Below are positions 27,273 through 35,747 of a stretch of DNA of 64,000 nt, in pieces. The DNA is from JBOICV01 sp050740255 (GTDB lineage: Bacteria; Pseudomonadota; Gammaproteobacteria; Nevskiales; JBOICV01): NCBI GenBank assembly GCA_050740255.1, contig JBOICV010000139.1, forward strand, positions 4,175 to 68,174. Direction: 5' to 3'. Made by a program: the position numbers and the translations under genes. The notes beneath the pieces were generated by a model that was given only the letters and a program-made list of their open reading frames with translations, did not search any database and was not told the origin of the DNA. Every line of letters starts with the position of its first letter. Positions within the stretch are counted from its first letter, which is position 1.

Positions 27273-28166
27273 TTAGCGGCTATGGCGCAGGCTTTCCAGC
27301 GTGTGCACCAAGCCCGTCGCGATCGCCTGCCAGGTCTCTTGCGCCCCGCGCGTGCTGCCGGGAAAGGTGACGAGCAGAGTCGAACCGGCCAGTCCTGCAA
27401 CGCCGCGCGACAGCATGGCGTAAGGCGTGCGGCGTTGGCCGTAATCACGCGCCGCTTCCATCACACCCGGCAGTTCGCGCTCAAGCTTGGCACGCACGGT
27501 TTCTACTGCCTGATCATTTGCGGATACGCCGGTGCCGCCCACGGTTGCGATCAGCTCCACATCCTGTTTCAGCCAGTGCTCGAGTCGCACCGCAAGCTGG
27601 CCAGCGCTGTCCTCCAGCACTTCGTAGGCACGGATCTCGAAGCCTGCAGATTCGAGTTCAGTACGAATAGCCTGGCCCGCCTGGTCGTGCTTGCGGCCCC
27701 CGGGAATCGCCAACACGACCGCAGCCGCGGCCGGTTTCATGCGTCGCGCAAAATCCGACTTGCCACCGGTTTTTTCCAGTAGCTTGATATCGCTGATGCG
27801 CAGCTCGCGCTCAGCGTGGGGTTTAAGCATGTCGTATAGCGTCAATGCGGCGATACTGACTGCGGTCAGCGCTTCCATCTCCACCCCGGTGCTAGCGATT
27901 ACCTGAACCCCGCATTCCAGACGCACGCTGTCTTCCGCCAGTTGATACTCCAGCCGGATATTTTGCAGGGGCAGGGGATGGCAGAAGGGCAGCAGCTCCC
28001 AGGTACGCTTGGCGGCGAGCATACCGGCGGTACGCGCCACTTCCAGCGCATCGCCTTTCTCCACGCGGCGCTCCCGCAGCAGCGAAATGCAGAACGGTGG
28101 GACGTGCACGGTCGCCGTGGCTTTGGCCGTGCGCAGAGTCTCCGGCTTTCGGGTAATGTCCTTCAT
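27273..28166 (-). CDS. Bifunctional MoaC-MoaB fusion protein
   Basis: 297 residues. Residues 1-145 are MoaC (cyclic pyranopterin monophosphate synthase; LPFCHPLPLQNIRLEY, GVEMEALTAVSIAALTLYDM, KTGGKSDF). Residues 150-297 are MoaB/MogA-like (ATVGGTGVSANDQAVE, SRGVAGLAGSTLLVTFPGST), the molybdopterin adenylyltransferase fold. MoaC/MoaB fusions are known in some proteobacteria. A separate mogA is not seen here, so the C-terminal half may supply the adenylylation step. Start ATG 28166 abuts a palindromic repeat. Confidence 0.9.
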   Translation of the reverse strand: MKDITRKPETLRTAKATATVHVPPFCISLLRERRVEKGDALEVARTAGMLAAKRTWELLPFCHPLPLQNIRLEYQLAEDSVRLECGVQVIASTGVEMEALTAVSIAALTLYDMLKPHAERELRISDIKLLEKTGGKSDFARRMKPAAAAVVLAIPGGRKHDQAGQAIRTELESAGFEIRAYEVLEDSAGQLAVRLEHWLKQDVELIATVGGTGVSANDQAVETVRAKLERELPGVMEAARDYGQRRTPYAMLSRGVAGLAGSTLLVTFPGSTRGAQETWQAIATGLVHTLESLRHSR

Positions 28167-28167
28167 G

Positions 28168-28236
28168 TTGTCATTCTGAGCGAAGCGAAGAATCTATTCC
28201 AAGATTTTTCGTCGCTAACGCTCCTCAGAATGACAA
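28168..28236. repeat. Palindromic repeat between moaE and moaCB, entering the moaE end
   Basis: A 69-bp element with 13-bp terminal inverted repeats TTGTCATTCTGAG (28168-28180) and CTCAGAATGACAA (28224-28236). The moaE stop codon (28215-28217) and its last residues (CHSEER) lie inside it. A related element with the same ends is at 37319-37400. Confidence 0.8.
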
Positions 28237-28673
28237 GACGGCAGATTCAGCTCCACGCCTTCAAGGTGGGCTGACGCGCCATCTTCGTAATGCTCTTCCT
28301 TCCAGATCGGTACCCGCTGTTTGAGCGTATCAATCGCCCAGCGCGCGGCCGCAAACGCCGTATCGCGATGGGCGGCGCGAACCACGACCAGTACCGACAG
28401 CTCACCCAATGCCAGTTCCCCTAACCGGTGCACGATCCGGCACTGCGTGATGTCGAAACGTTCTTGCGCTTCCCTCTCGATTTCCGCCAAAGTCTTCTCA
28501 GCCAGCGGCGCGTAGGCGGTGTAACTCATAGCTTGCACCGCACGGCCTTCATGAAGATTACGTACCGTGCCGCCGAATACCACCAGGGCGCCCGCCTCTG
28601 GGCCCGCGGTCGCCGTCAGCAGATTCTCAATATTGAGAGCGGATTCGGTGAGATGAGTTGTCATTTCAGCCAC
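28215..28673 (-). CDS. moaE: Molybdopterin synthase catalytic subunit MoaE
   Basis: Transfers sulfur from MoaD thiocarboxylate to make molybdopterin. 152 residues with ALVVFGGTVRNLHEG, RIVHRLGELALGE, VVVRAAHRDTAFAAARWAIDTLKQRVPIWKEEHYEDG (motif order of the family; active-site Lys in IWKEE). It overlaps moaD by 8 bp. The final residues SCHSEER come from the repeat element described at 28168-28236, so the native C-terminus was probably different. Confidence 0.94.
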   Translation of the reverse strand: MAEMTTHLTESALNIENLLTATAGPEAGALVVFGGTVRNLHEGRAVQAMSYTAYAPLAEKTLAEIEREAQERFDITQCRIVHRLGELALGELSVLVVVRAAHRDTAFAAARWAIDTLKQRVPIWKEEHYEDGASAHLEGVELNLPSCHSEER

Positions 28674-28908
28674 CGCTCACCGGCGGGATCAAAATCAGTT
28701 CGCCACCGGGCCTGACCCGCTGACTGCGCGGCACAAGTTCGTCGCCAACAGCACAAGCAGTGCGTTGCAGTTGCGGAACGAGGGCGGGGTAGCGTTCGCC
28801 CAGTTGAATCATGACTTCATCAACCGTCGCCTGTGTCGGCACATCCAGGCTCAGCACCTCAGTTCCGGCGAGCCGGGTCAGTACGCCATTAAGGCGAATA
28901 GTCAGCAT
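28666..28908 (-). CDS. moaD: Molybdopterin synthase sulfur carrier MoaD
   Basis: Ubiquitin-like 80-residue protein ending in the Gly-Gly needed for thiocarboxylation (IPPVSGG). Overlaps moaE by 8 bp and moaA by 1 bp. It is the partner of MoaE. Confidence 0.95.
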   Translation of the reverse strand: MLTIRLNGVLTRLAGTEVLSLDVPTQATVDEVMIQLGERYPALVPQLQRTACAVGDELVPRSQRVRPGGELILIPPVSGG

Positions 28909-29891
28909 CAGCCCCCCAGCGCATGCATGGTCAGCGGCCGCGCGACATAGCCGGGTTGCGTAGCGTAGCCGCGCTCCTTGTGCCAGACGTGACCGCGGAC
29001 GATTTGCAGCAACTCCTCGTCGGTGGCGTCGGCCCTAAGTGGGGTACGCAGGTCGCGACCTTTGGCCGAAAACAGGCAGCTATAGAGCTCGCCGTCCGCG
29101 GTCAATCGCAGCCGGTCGCAACTCGCGCAGAAGGGCTGGGAGATGGTGGAGATCACACCCAACTGGTAGCGCCCATTCAGCAGGTGATAGGTGGCGGGTT
29201 CGTGGCTGCGCGGCTGCGGCTCGACGCGGAAATCACGCGCCAGCACTTGCAGAATCTCGGCTTCGCTAACTACCCGCTCGGGCGACCAGCTACCGCGGCC
29301 GTCCAATGGCATGAACTCGATAAAGCGCAACGGCAGATTCTGTTCATAGGCCCAGTGCGCGAGCGGCAGGATATCGTCTTCGTTGTAGCCGCGGATGACC
29401 ACGCAGTTCAGCTTGAGCGGCAGGTCAATCGCCTTAGCGGCGACTATTCCGTCGAGTACCTGTTGCAAACTGCCGCGGCCACCGGACAGGCGCGTGAAAT
29501 GTGCTGGATCCAGTGTGTCCAGACTGACATTGAGATCATCCAGGCCAGCAGCTTTGAGCGCCTGAGCCCGTTGCTGCAGCAACAGGCCGTTAGTAGTCAG
29601 TGAAATGCGCTGCAGTCCGTTTTCGCGCAGAACTTGCAGCGCTACAATGAACTGTTCCAGATCGGGCCGCAGCAAGGGCTCGCCGCCCGTCAGCCGTAGT
29701 TGAGTAATGCCAAGTTCACCGATAAACAGCCTTAGCAGACGCTTCAGTTCGTCGTTATCGAGCAACTGCGCTTTCGGCAGCCACTCGGGGTGTTCCGGCA
29801 TGCAGTAGGGGCAGCGCAGATTGCAGCGGTCGGTAAGCGAGACGCGCAGCTTGCGCTTGATGCGGCCGTGCTTGTCCTGCAAGTTGATCAT
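28908..29891 (-). CDS. moaA: GTP 3',8-cyclase MoaA
   Basis: Radical SAM enzyme for the first step of molybdenum cofactor synthesis. 327 residues: N-terminal CxxxCxxC (Cys23, 27, 30) in LTDRCNLRCPYC, GGEPLLRPDL, a C-terminal second cluster CASCDRLRLT with a further Cys about 14 residues on, and the C-terminal GG. The start overlaps the mobA stop as ATGA. Confidence 0.96.
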   Translation of the reverse strand: MINLQDKHGRIKRKLRVSLTDRCNLRCPYCMPEHPEWLPKAQLLDNDELKRLLRLFIGELGITQLRLTGGEPLLRPDLEQFIVALQVLRENGLQRISLTTNGLLLQQRAQALKAAGLDDLNVSLDTLDPAHFTRLSGGRGSLQQVLDGIVAAKAIDLPLKLNCVVIRGYNEDDILPLAHWAYEQNLPLRFIEFMPLDGRGSWSPERVVSEAEILQVLARDFRVEPQPRSHEPATYHLLNGRYQLGVISTISQPFCASCDRLRLTADGELYSCLFSAKGRDLRTPLRADATDEELLQIVRGHVWHKERGYATQPGYVARPLTMHALGG

Positions 29892-30616
29892 GGCGCCCGC
29901 GACACGGTGTTCCGAAGGATGGGTGCGGAAGCGGGCGCAAGGGGCGCCGTTACGATTTGGCTCGTGGGCGCTTGGTCGCCTCCCGCGCCCACCTGGCCAT
30001 GCTCGGACCCCGTGTCGGCGCCCCAGAGCACCTCATCCTGTTCCAGCACCGCCAACTCTCGCGGGGTATTGACGCTCCAGTAACGCGCCGGCCAGTGTTG
30101 ATAATTTACTGTCGCCAATTTATGTCGGCGCAACCAGCCACCCACGCCCCGCTCGCCGAGGTCAAGGTAGACGTTCAGATCGGGTAATAAGCGCTTCGGA
30201 ACCAGGCAACAAACCGGCAGCAGGCCGTCCGGGTTCTCGACCGCGCAAAGTTCGGCGTCGGTTTCCTCCAATTGCATCCGCATCCGCACTACGAGATCGG
30301 AGGGCAGGTGCGTGGCATCACAAGGCACACAGAGCAGCCAGTCGGTCTTCGCTGAGGTAAGTCCCGCTTCGATGCCTGCTAACGGCCCGCAAAAATCTGC
30401 CCTTAGGTCGGGGATCACGGGAACGCCATAGGTGCTATACGCATCCAGATTGTCGTTGGCGCTGATCAATGCCGCCGAGACTTGGGAGCGCAAATGAATG
30501 AGCACATGTTCAATCAGCCGCCGGCCATGCAGGGTTAAAAGACCCTTATCGCGGCCCATGCGGCTGCTGCGGCCACCGGCGAGAATGAGGCCCGTAATGT
30601 CGGAGATGCGCGGCAT
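29888..30616 (-). CDS. mobA: Molybdenum cofactor guanylyltransferase MobA
   Basis: Converts Mo-molybdopterin to the MGD form that NasA requires. 242 residues with nucleotidyltransferase signature GLILAGGRSSRMGRDKGLL, VIPDLRADFCGPLAGIEAGL and LCVPCDATHLP. A low-complexity tail of about 40 residues follows the domain. It heads the moa block, 41 bp after the DUF934 gene. Confidence 0.94.
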   Translation of the reverse strand: MPRISDITGLILAGGRSSRMGRDKGLLTLHGRRLIEHVLIHLRSQVSAALISANDNLDAYSTYGVPVIPDLRADFCGPLAGIEAGLTSAKTDWLLCVPCDATHLPSDLVVRMRMQLEETDAELCAVENPDGLLPVCCLVPKRLLPDLNVYLDLGERGVGGWLRRHKLATVNYQHWPARYWSVNTPRELAVLEQDEVLWGADTGSEHGQVGAGGDQAPTSQIVTAPLAPASAPILRNTVSRAP

Positions 30617-30657
30617 AGCGCAAGTCTAGCGCGCCGACCATGACGTCGGCTGGAAAT

Positions 30658-31155
30658 TCAGCGAGTTGCGCGGCGTGCGAAGACGGTCTGCTGGGTATCC
30701 GCTGCGCCCTGATAGGTGAGGGTGATTTCGGTGAAGGCTTTGAGTGCTTCGCCAATATCCTTGTCCGCGCGCGGTTCGTAGGAATCGAAGCCGCAACGCT
30801 GCATATAAAAAAGCTGGTCGCGCGCCACATCGCCCACCGCCCGCAGCTCACCCCGATAGCCTAGACGCTCCCGGAGCAGCCTGGCCTGGGTAAAAGCCCG
30901 CCCGTCACCAAAGGCAGGGAATTCAAGGCAGATTAATGGTCTATCAGTAATACTTAAAGTTATTTCTTCGATATCCAGGGTGTTGGGCACGCGCACGCCG
31001 ACCTTGCCGGTATGCGCACGCAAACTCTCCGCCTCGTTCTGCCAGCGTCCGAGGGATACGGTGACATCGCCCTCCGCGGATAAGGGTGCGTCGTCCGCCA
31101 GGTGTAGCCAGTGATCCTCCACGACCCGCTGCTCGCGAATAATTCTAGGCGGCAT
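30658..31155 (-). CDS. DUF934 protein, sulfite-reductase-associated
   Basis: 165 residues matching the DUF934 family, which is typically encoded beside cysI-type sulfite reductases. Conserved features: RVPNTLDIEEI, RPLICLEFPAFGDGRAFTQARLLRERLGY and GELRAVGDVARDQLFYMQRCGFDSYEP. The family's biochemical role is not firmly established; it probably helps sulfite reduction. The ATG overlaps the end of cysI by 11 bp. Confidence 0.88.
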   Translation of the reverse strand: MPPRIIREQRVVEDHWLHLADDAPLSAEGDVTVSLGRWQNEAESLRAHTGKVGVRVPNTLDIEEITLSITDRPLICLEFPAFGDGRAFTQARLLRERLGYRGELRAVGDVARDQLFYMQRCGFDSYEPRADKDIGEALKAFTEITLTYQGAADTQQTVFARRATR

Positions 31156-32872
31156 CGGCAGTCACCCCCTCGGCGCCCGCGTAAACACGGCTCTTAAAGG
31201 GCTCCATGCCAATCCGGCGATAGCAGTCCACGAAACGCTCGTCTTCCTCACGCCGTTCCACGAACACGTCGAGAATCTTGCCGATGGCGTCCACCACCTG
31301 ATCTTTCGCCAGGGAGGGGCCGATACGGTCGCCGAGGCTGGCGTCGTTCGCCGCCGAGCCGCCCAGTGTGAGCTGATACCACTCTTCCTTTTCCTCGCGC
31401 ACCTGGCCGCCTTCCTTGATCTTCCTGATTTTCTCCACGCCCAGAATGCCGATGTGACCGACGCTGTGATGGCCGCAGCCGTTCATGCAGCCCGACATCT
31501 TGATCTGGATTTCGCCCAGGTCGTAGAGGTGGTCGAGGTCGTCGAAGCGTTCATTGAGCTCGGCCGCGATGCCGATGGAGCCGGCGTTCGCGAGTGCGCA
31601 GAAATCCAGCCCCGGGCAGCAAATCATATCGGCCAGCGTGCCGATATTCGGCGTGGCCAGATCCTGCTCGCGCAGGCGCTGCCACAGCGCGTACAAGTCC
31701 TTATGCTGCACATCGGCCAGGATCAGATTCTGGTTATGCGTGGTGCGCACCTCGCCAAAGCTGTACTGGTCGGCAAGATCAGCAATAACGTCCATCTGCT
31801 CGTGGGTGCAATCGCCGGGAGGAATGCCGGGCGCCTTGAGCGAAATGAACACAGCCTTGTAACCGGCCGCGCGGTGTTCGGCCAGGTTGTGCTTGGCCCA
31901 GGCGGCGAAGGCTTTATCCTCGGCCTTTTTCTGCTCGAAACTCTGGTCGCTCGCGGCTCTCGGGTCGTAAGTGAACTGGTCGAAGCGCGCCTTCATGCGC
32001 TCGATATCGGCGTCGGTCAGGCGCAGATAGTCGTTCGTGGCCTTGATCTTTTCCCAGTCTTTTTCGACCAGCTCAGTGAATTTTTCCTTGCCCAGATCGC
32101 GCACCAGAATCTTGATGCGCGACTTGAACAAGGCCTTGGGACCGCGCTGGCCGAGCCGGTTGTAGACGCGCATGATCGCTTCCGCATACGAAAGCAGATG
32201 TTCGCGCGGTACATATTCCCTGATGCAAGGGCCGATAAAGGGTGTGCGGCCGAGTCCGCCGCCCGCATAGAACTTGAAACCCAGCTCGCCGGCCTCGTTC
32301 TTCACCAGCTGGATGCCGATGTCGTGCACGCGAATCGCGGCGCGGTCGGTCGCGGTGGCCGAAAACGCAATCTTGAACTTGCGCGGCAGGAAATTGAATT
32401 CCGGATGAAAGGTGCTCCACTGGCGCGCGATTTCGCAGTAGGGCCGTGGGTCTTCGATCTCGTCCTTGGCTACGCCGGCCAGATGGTCGGTGGTGATATT
32501 GCGTATGCAGTTGCCGCTGGTCTGGATCGCGTGCATTTGCACGCTGGCCAGATCGGCCAGGATGTCCGGCGTCTCTTCCAGCCGCGGCCAGTTGTACTGG
32601 ATGTTCTGGCGGGTGGAGAAATGGCCGTAGCCGCGATCGTATTTGCGCGCGATGTGCGCCAGCATCCGCACCTGTTTCGAGGACAGCAGGCCGTAGGGAA
32701 TGGCGACGCGCAGCATCGGCGCAAAGCGTTGCAGATACAGGCCGTTACGCAAACGCAACGTGCGGAACTCGTCCTCACGCAGTTTGCCCGCAAAAAAGCG
32801 CGCGGTCTGATCGCGGAACTGCGCAACGCGCTCGTCCACGATGCCTTGGTCGTATTCGTCGTAGCGGTACAT
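31145..32872 (-). CDS. cysI: Sulfite reductase hemoprotein CysI
   Basis: Siroheme/[4Fe-4S] enzyme reducing sulfite to sulfide. 575 residues with cluster-binding cysteines C419/C425 (CPGLDFC) and C462/C466 (CMNGC), and two ferredoxin-like repeats (YGHFSTRQNIQYNWP; VRTTHNQNLILAD). No cysJ flavoprotein is adjacent, so the electron donor is unknown. DUF934 adjacency and the nearby cysH/cysG support sulfite rather than nitrite as substrate. A sigma-70-like promoter lies just upstream. Confidence 0.93.
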   Translation of the reverse strand: MYRYDEYDQGIVDERVAQFRDQTARFFAGKLREDEFRTLRLRNGLYLQRFAPMLRVAIPYGLLSSKQVRMLAHIARKYDRGYGHFSTRQNIQYNWPRLEETPDILADLASVQMHAIQTSGNCIRNITTDHLAGVAKDEIEDPRPYCEIARQWSTFHPEFNFLPRKFKIAFSATATDRAAIRVHDIGIQLVKNEAGELGFKFYAGGGLGRTPFIGPCIREYVPREHLLSYAEAIMRVYNRLGQRGPKALFKSRIKILVRDLGKEKFTELVEKDWEKIKATNDYLRLTDADIERMKARFDQFTYDPRAASDQSFEQKKAEDKAFAAWAKHNLAEHRAAGYKAVFISLKAPGIPPGDCTHEQMDVIADLADQYSFGEVRTTHNQNLILADVQHKDLYALWQRLREQDLATPNIGTLADMICCPGLDFCALANAGSIGIAAELNERFDDLDHLYDLGEIQIKMSGCMNGCGHHSVGHIGILGVEKIRKIKEGGQVREEKEEWYQLTLGGSAANDASLGDRIGPSLAKDQVVDAIGKILDVFVERREEDERFVDCYRRIGMEPFKSRVYAGAEGVTADAA

Positions 32873-32940
32873 AGCTTAAAAACGCAACCGTTCCTGAGGA
32901 AAGTCTAGTTCAGGGCGCGCACGATACCACCCTGAACATA

Positions 32941-32969
32941 TAAATAAAATGAATTTACAGCGATATCAA
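32941..32969 (-). promoter_or_regulatory. Predicted promoter of cysI operon
   Basis: On the minus strand: -35 TTGATA (32969-32964), 17-bp spacer, -10 TATTTA (32946-32941). It lies about 70 bp upstream of the cysI ATG within an A/T-rich stretch of the 111-bp gap to cysB, as expected for a CysB-regulated promoter. CysB binding is inferred, not seen. Confidence 0.55.
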
Positions 32970-32983
32970 TATGCCAGAACAGC

Positions 32984-33970
32984 CTAATAACGCGGGAGTT
33001 TGGCACTGAGCTGCTGCACCAGCGCGCGGTGCTCCTCGGGGTTGTGCTGCTGCTCGGCTTTTTCCACCAGCTTGTGGGTCAGATGCGGCGCGAACATGTG
33101 GATGAAGTCATACATATAGGCGCGCAGAAAGCTGCCGCGCCGAAAGCCGATATAGGTCGTGCTGGCGGCGAACAGGTGATGCGCGTCGAGCCGCACCAAG
33201 TCCTTGTCCTCGCGCGGGTCGTAGGCCATGTTGGCGACGATGCCTACGCCCAGGCCCAGTCGCACATAGGCTTTGATCACATCCGCGTCCACCGCCGTCA
33301 GCACCACATCCGGCGCCAGTCCCCGGGCCTTGAACGCCTGATCCAGCACCGAGCGGCCGGTGAAGCCGAAGGTGTAGGTGATGATGGGATATTTGGCGAT
33401 TTCCTTTAGCGCCAGTTTCTTGTTCTTCGCTTGGGCCAGCGGGTGGCTGGGCGGCACCAGCACGCACCGATTCCAGTGATAGCAGGGCAGCATGATGATC
33501 TCGGCGAAATGTTCCATCGCCTCGGTGGCGATGGCGAAGTCCGCTTCGCCCTTGGCGGCCCATTCCGCGATCTGCGGCGGCGCGCCCTGATGGATGTGTA
33601 GTGTTACGCGCGGATACTTGGCCTTGAAGCTTTGTATCGTGGGGGGCAGGGCATAGCGGGCCTGGGTGTGGGTAGTGGCCAGCGTCAGCGTGCCGCGGTC
33701 TACGTGGCGGAACTCGCTGGCGGCGCGGCGGATGTTTTCGACATCGACCAGAATGCGCTCGGTAATCTCCAGCACCTGCGCGCCGGCCGGCGTCCGGTCC
33801 GAAAGGTGTTTACCGTTGCGCACGAAGATGTCCACGCCCAGCTCCTGCTCAAGCTGGCGGATTTGCTTGCTGATGCCGGGCTGCGAGGTGTGCAGGTGCT
33901 CAGCGGCATTGGAGATGTTATAGCCGCGTTTGGCGACTTCCTGGATATAACGTAGCTGCCGCAGGTTCAA
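32984..33970 (-). CDS. cysB: LysR-type sulfur regulator CysB
   Basis: Transcription factor sensing N-acetylserine and activating sulfur assimilation genes. 328 residues: N-terminal winged helix (MNLRQLRYIQEVAKRGYNISNAAE motif order, with TSQPGISKQIRQLE) and periplasmic-binding-like effector domain (TTHTQARYALPPTI). CysB/Cbl-type length and sequence. The start is TTG at 33970 with a strong GGAGG 6 nt upstream; the nearby ATG (upstream, at CATATGGAGG) is out of frame. Placed next to cysI, divergent from the TauE gene. Confidence 0.92.
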   Translation of the reverse strand: MNLRQLRYIQEVAKRGYNISNAAEHLHTSQPGISKQIRQLEQELGVDIFVRNGKHLSDRTPAGAQVLEITERILVDVENIRRAASEFRHVDRGTLTLATTHTQARYALPPTIQSFKAKYPRVTLHIHQGAPPQIAEWAAKGEADFAIATEAMEHFAEIIMLPCYHWNRCVLVPPSHPLAQAKNKKLALKEIAKYPIITYTFGFTGRSVLDQAFKARGLAPDVVLTAVDADVIKAYVRLGLGVGIVANMAYDPREDKDLVRLDAHHLFAASTTYIGFRRGSFLRAYMYDFIHMFAPHLTHKLVEKAEQQHNPEEHRALVQQLSAKLPRY

Positions 33971-34070
33971 GACCGGCCTCCATATGCAATCCGGTTCTTA
34001 AAGTATAGAGAATAATTGCTTTTATTCCATAAACATTCACGGTACTCTGCGCCGTTTTCAAGGACGGCAC

Positions 34071-34850
34071 GTGCTGACCTTCTCTCTCGCGGGTTTGGTA
34101 GTGGGCATTGCGGTCGGCGCCACTGGCGTCGGCGGCGGCTCGCTGATGACGCCCATCCTCATTCTCGGCATGGGCGTTGCTCCGGCGCTGGCGGTGGGGA
34201 CTGATCTTTTGTACGCCTGCATCACCAAGAGTTTTGGCGTCTGGCTCCACCGTACACGCGGCACCGTCAACCTGCGCATCGTCGGTCTGCTGGCGCTGGG
34301 CAGCTTACCGGCCTGCCTGCTGACCTTGCTCTGGCTGCACGAGCTGGGCGACACCGAAATCAAAACCGTGTTGGTTACCCGTACCCTGGCGGTCGCCATC
34401 ATTCTGACCGGCCTGGTCACGGTGTTTAACGCTGTGCTGCGCAAGACCGCCAAGGCGGAAGCAAGCACGGTGGTTCACTGGATGCACGGCCGAGCGCGCG
34501 CGCCACTTACCGTTTTGCTGGGCGCGGTGGTTGGCGTGAGCGTTACGCTGTCGTCCGTAGGCGCGGGCGCCATCGTCGCAACACTGCTGTTGATTCTCTA
34601 CCCACGGCTGCCGGCGGTGTCGATTGTCGGCACCGATCTCGCCTATGCAATCCCGCTGACGCTGCTGGCGGGATTAGGGCACTTGAGCATCGGCAATGTG
34701 AACTTTCATATTCTGGGTTACATGCTGCTGGGCTCTTTGCCCGGAATTTATCTGGGCACGCGCTTCGGTTTCAGCGTGCCGGACCGAGTTCTCCGCCCGG
34801 TATTGGGCGGCATGCTGATCTTCATCGGTATACTTTTGCTCAGCAAATAG
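34071..34850 (+). CDS. Sulfite/organosulfonate exporter family membrane protein (TauE/SafE)
   Basis: 259 residues, about eight membrane helices, with two TauE/SafE half-repeats (VVGIAVGATGVGGGSLMTPIL; VVGVSVTLSSVGAGAIVATLL). Starts at GTG 34071 after AAGGAC. Its position between cysB and cysH suggests sulfate or sulfite transport linked to sulfur assimilation; the substrate is not determined. It lies 11 bp upstream of cysH. Confidence 0.85.
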   Translation: MLTFSLAGLVVGIAVGATGVGGGSLMTPILILGMGVAPALAVGTDLLYACITKSFGVWLHRTRGTVNLRIVGLLALGSLPACLLTLLWLHELGDTEIKTVLVTRTLAVAIILTGLVTVFNAVLRKTAKAEASTVVHWMHGRARAPLTVLLGAVVGVSVTLSSVGAGAIVATLLLILYPRLPAVSIVGTDLAYAIPLTLLAGLGHLSIGNVNFHILGYMLLGSLPGIYLGTRFGFSVPDRVLRPVLGGMLIFIGILLLSK

Positions 34851-34861
34851 GAGACCTCGGA

Positions 34862-35656
34862 GTGGTGACCACGGTACAGCCCGCTTTTGACGCCGGGCAA
34901 CTGGCAAAGGCCGCTGCTGCGCTGGAGGTCCTGCGCAGAATCGAAAAGGACTATTCGCCGGCGACCCTGTCCTGCAGCTTCGCCGCCGAATCAATGACGC
35001 TGGTGGACATGATTTGCCGGCACAAGCTGGGCATTGAAATCTTCACGCTGGATACCGGACGTCTGCCTGAGGAAACTTACGAGCTGATGCACCGCGTAAA
35101 GCAGCACTACGGGGTGGACATCAAAATCATGTTTCCGCAGACCGCGGTGATTCAGGACTTTGTTCGTAAGAACGGCATGAATCCGTTCCGGCCGGCGGGT
35201 GAGCAAATTATCCATATTGACGCCCTGCGGCGGACCGACGATACCGCCGCGGTGAAGGCAGCGCTGGCGCCCTTCATCACGATGCGACAGGCTTGCTGTG
35301 GAATTCGAAAAGTTGAACCACTGCAGCGTGCGCTGGCCGGAAAGAAAGCCTGGCTCACGGGTTTGCGGCGCGCGCAATCGGTCACACGCAAGGAGCTGCA
35401 ACTGCAGGAGTACGACGCCGATCACCGACTGGCCAAATTCAACCCGCTGGTGGACTGGAGCGAAAAGGACGTATGGGCCTACGTGCATCACTTTGGCGTG
35501 CCGTATAACGAACTGCATGACCGTGGTTATCCCTCCGTCGGTTGCGCGCCCTGCTCGCGGGCCATCGCTATGGGCGAAGACATCCGTGCCGGGCGTTGGT
35601 GGTGGGAAGACCCGGAATCCAAAGAATGCGGCCTGCACGTGCGTAAGAAGGGCTAA
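34862..35656 (+). CDS. cysH: Assimilatory adenylylsulfate (APS) reductase
   Basis: Thioredoxin-dependent enzyme making sulfite. 264 residues, PP-loop fold (LSCSFAAESMTLVD). It carries Cys145-Cys146 and Cys228/Cys231, the four [4Fe-4S] ligands typical of APS reductases, and the catalytic KECGLH (Cys256). PAPS reductases lack the cluster cysteines, so APS is the likely substrate. Starts at GTG 34862 (a second GTG follows immediately). Confidence 0.93.
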   Translation: MVTTVQPAFDAGQLAKAAAALEVLRRIEKDYSPATLSCSFAAESMTLVDMICRHKLGIEIFTLDTGRLPEETYELMHRVKQHYGVDIKIMFPQTAVIQDFVRKNGMNPFRPAGEQIIHIDALRRTDDTAAVKAALAPFITMRQACCGIRKVEPLQRALAGKKAWLTGLRRAQSVTRKELQLQEYDADHRLAKFNPLVDWSEKDVWAYVHHFGVPYNELHDRGYPSVGCAPCSRAIAMGEDIRAGRWWWEDPESKECGLHVRKKG

Positions 35657-35666
35657 GCCCGAACCG

Positions 35667-35730
35667 TTCGTCCTGAGGTATCGAAGGACGAAAGCCCGTT
35701 CGCCTTTCTCTACATCAGGGCGAACGGGCT
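35667..35730. repeat. Two tandem hairpins between cysH and cysG
   Basis: First stem TTCGTCCT (35667-35674) with AGGACGAA (35685-35692). Second stem AGCCCGTTCGCC (35693-35704) with GGCGAACGGGCT (35719-35730). The 91-bp gap is largely this structure. It may attenuate transcription between the two genes or be a dispersed repeat; no U-tract follows. Confidence 0.6.
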
Positions 35731-35747
35731 GGATGTAAGCTGAACAC

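Noticed and set aside
31145..32872. Nitrite reductase (ferredoxin)
   Set aside because: DUF934, cysB and cysH neighbours indicate sulfite reductase; NirB already serves nitrite.
33918..34250. ATG-started frame upstream of cysB
   Set aside because: The ATG at the GGAGG site is out of frame with cysB; the TTG start gives the conserved MNLRQLRYIQ.
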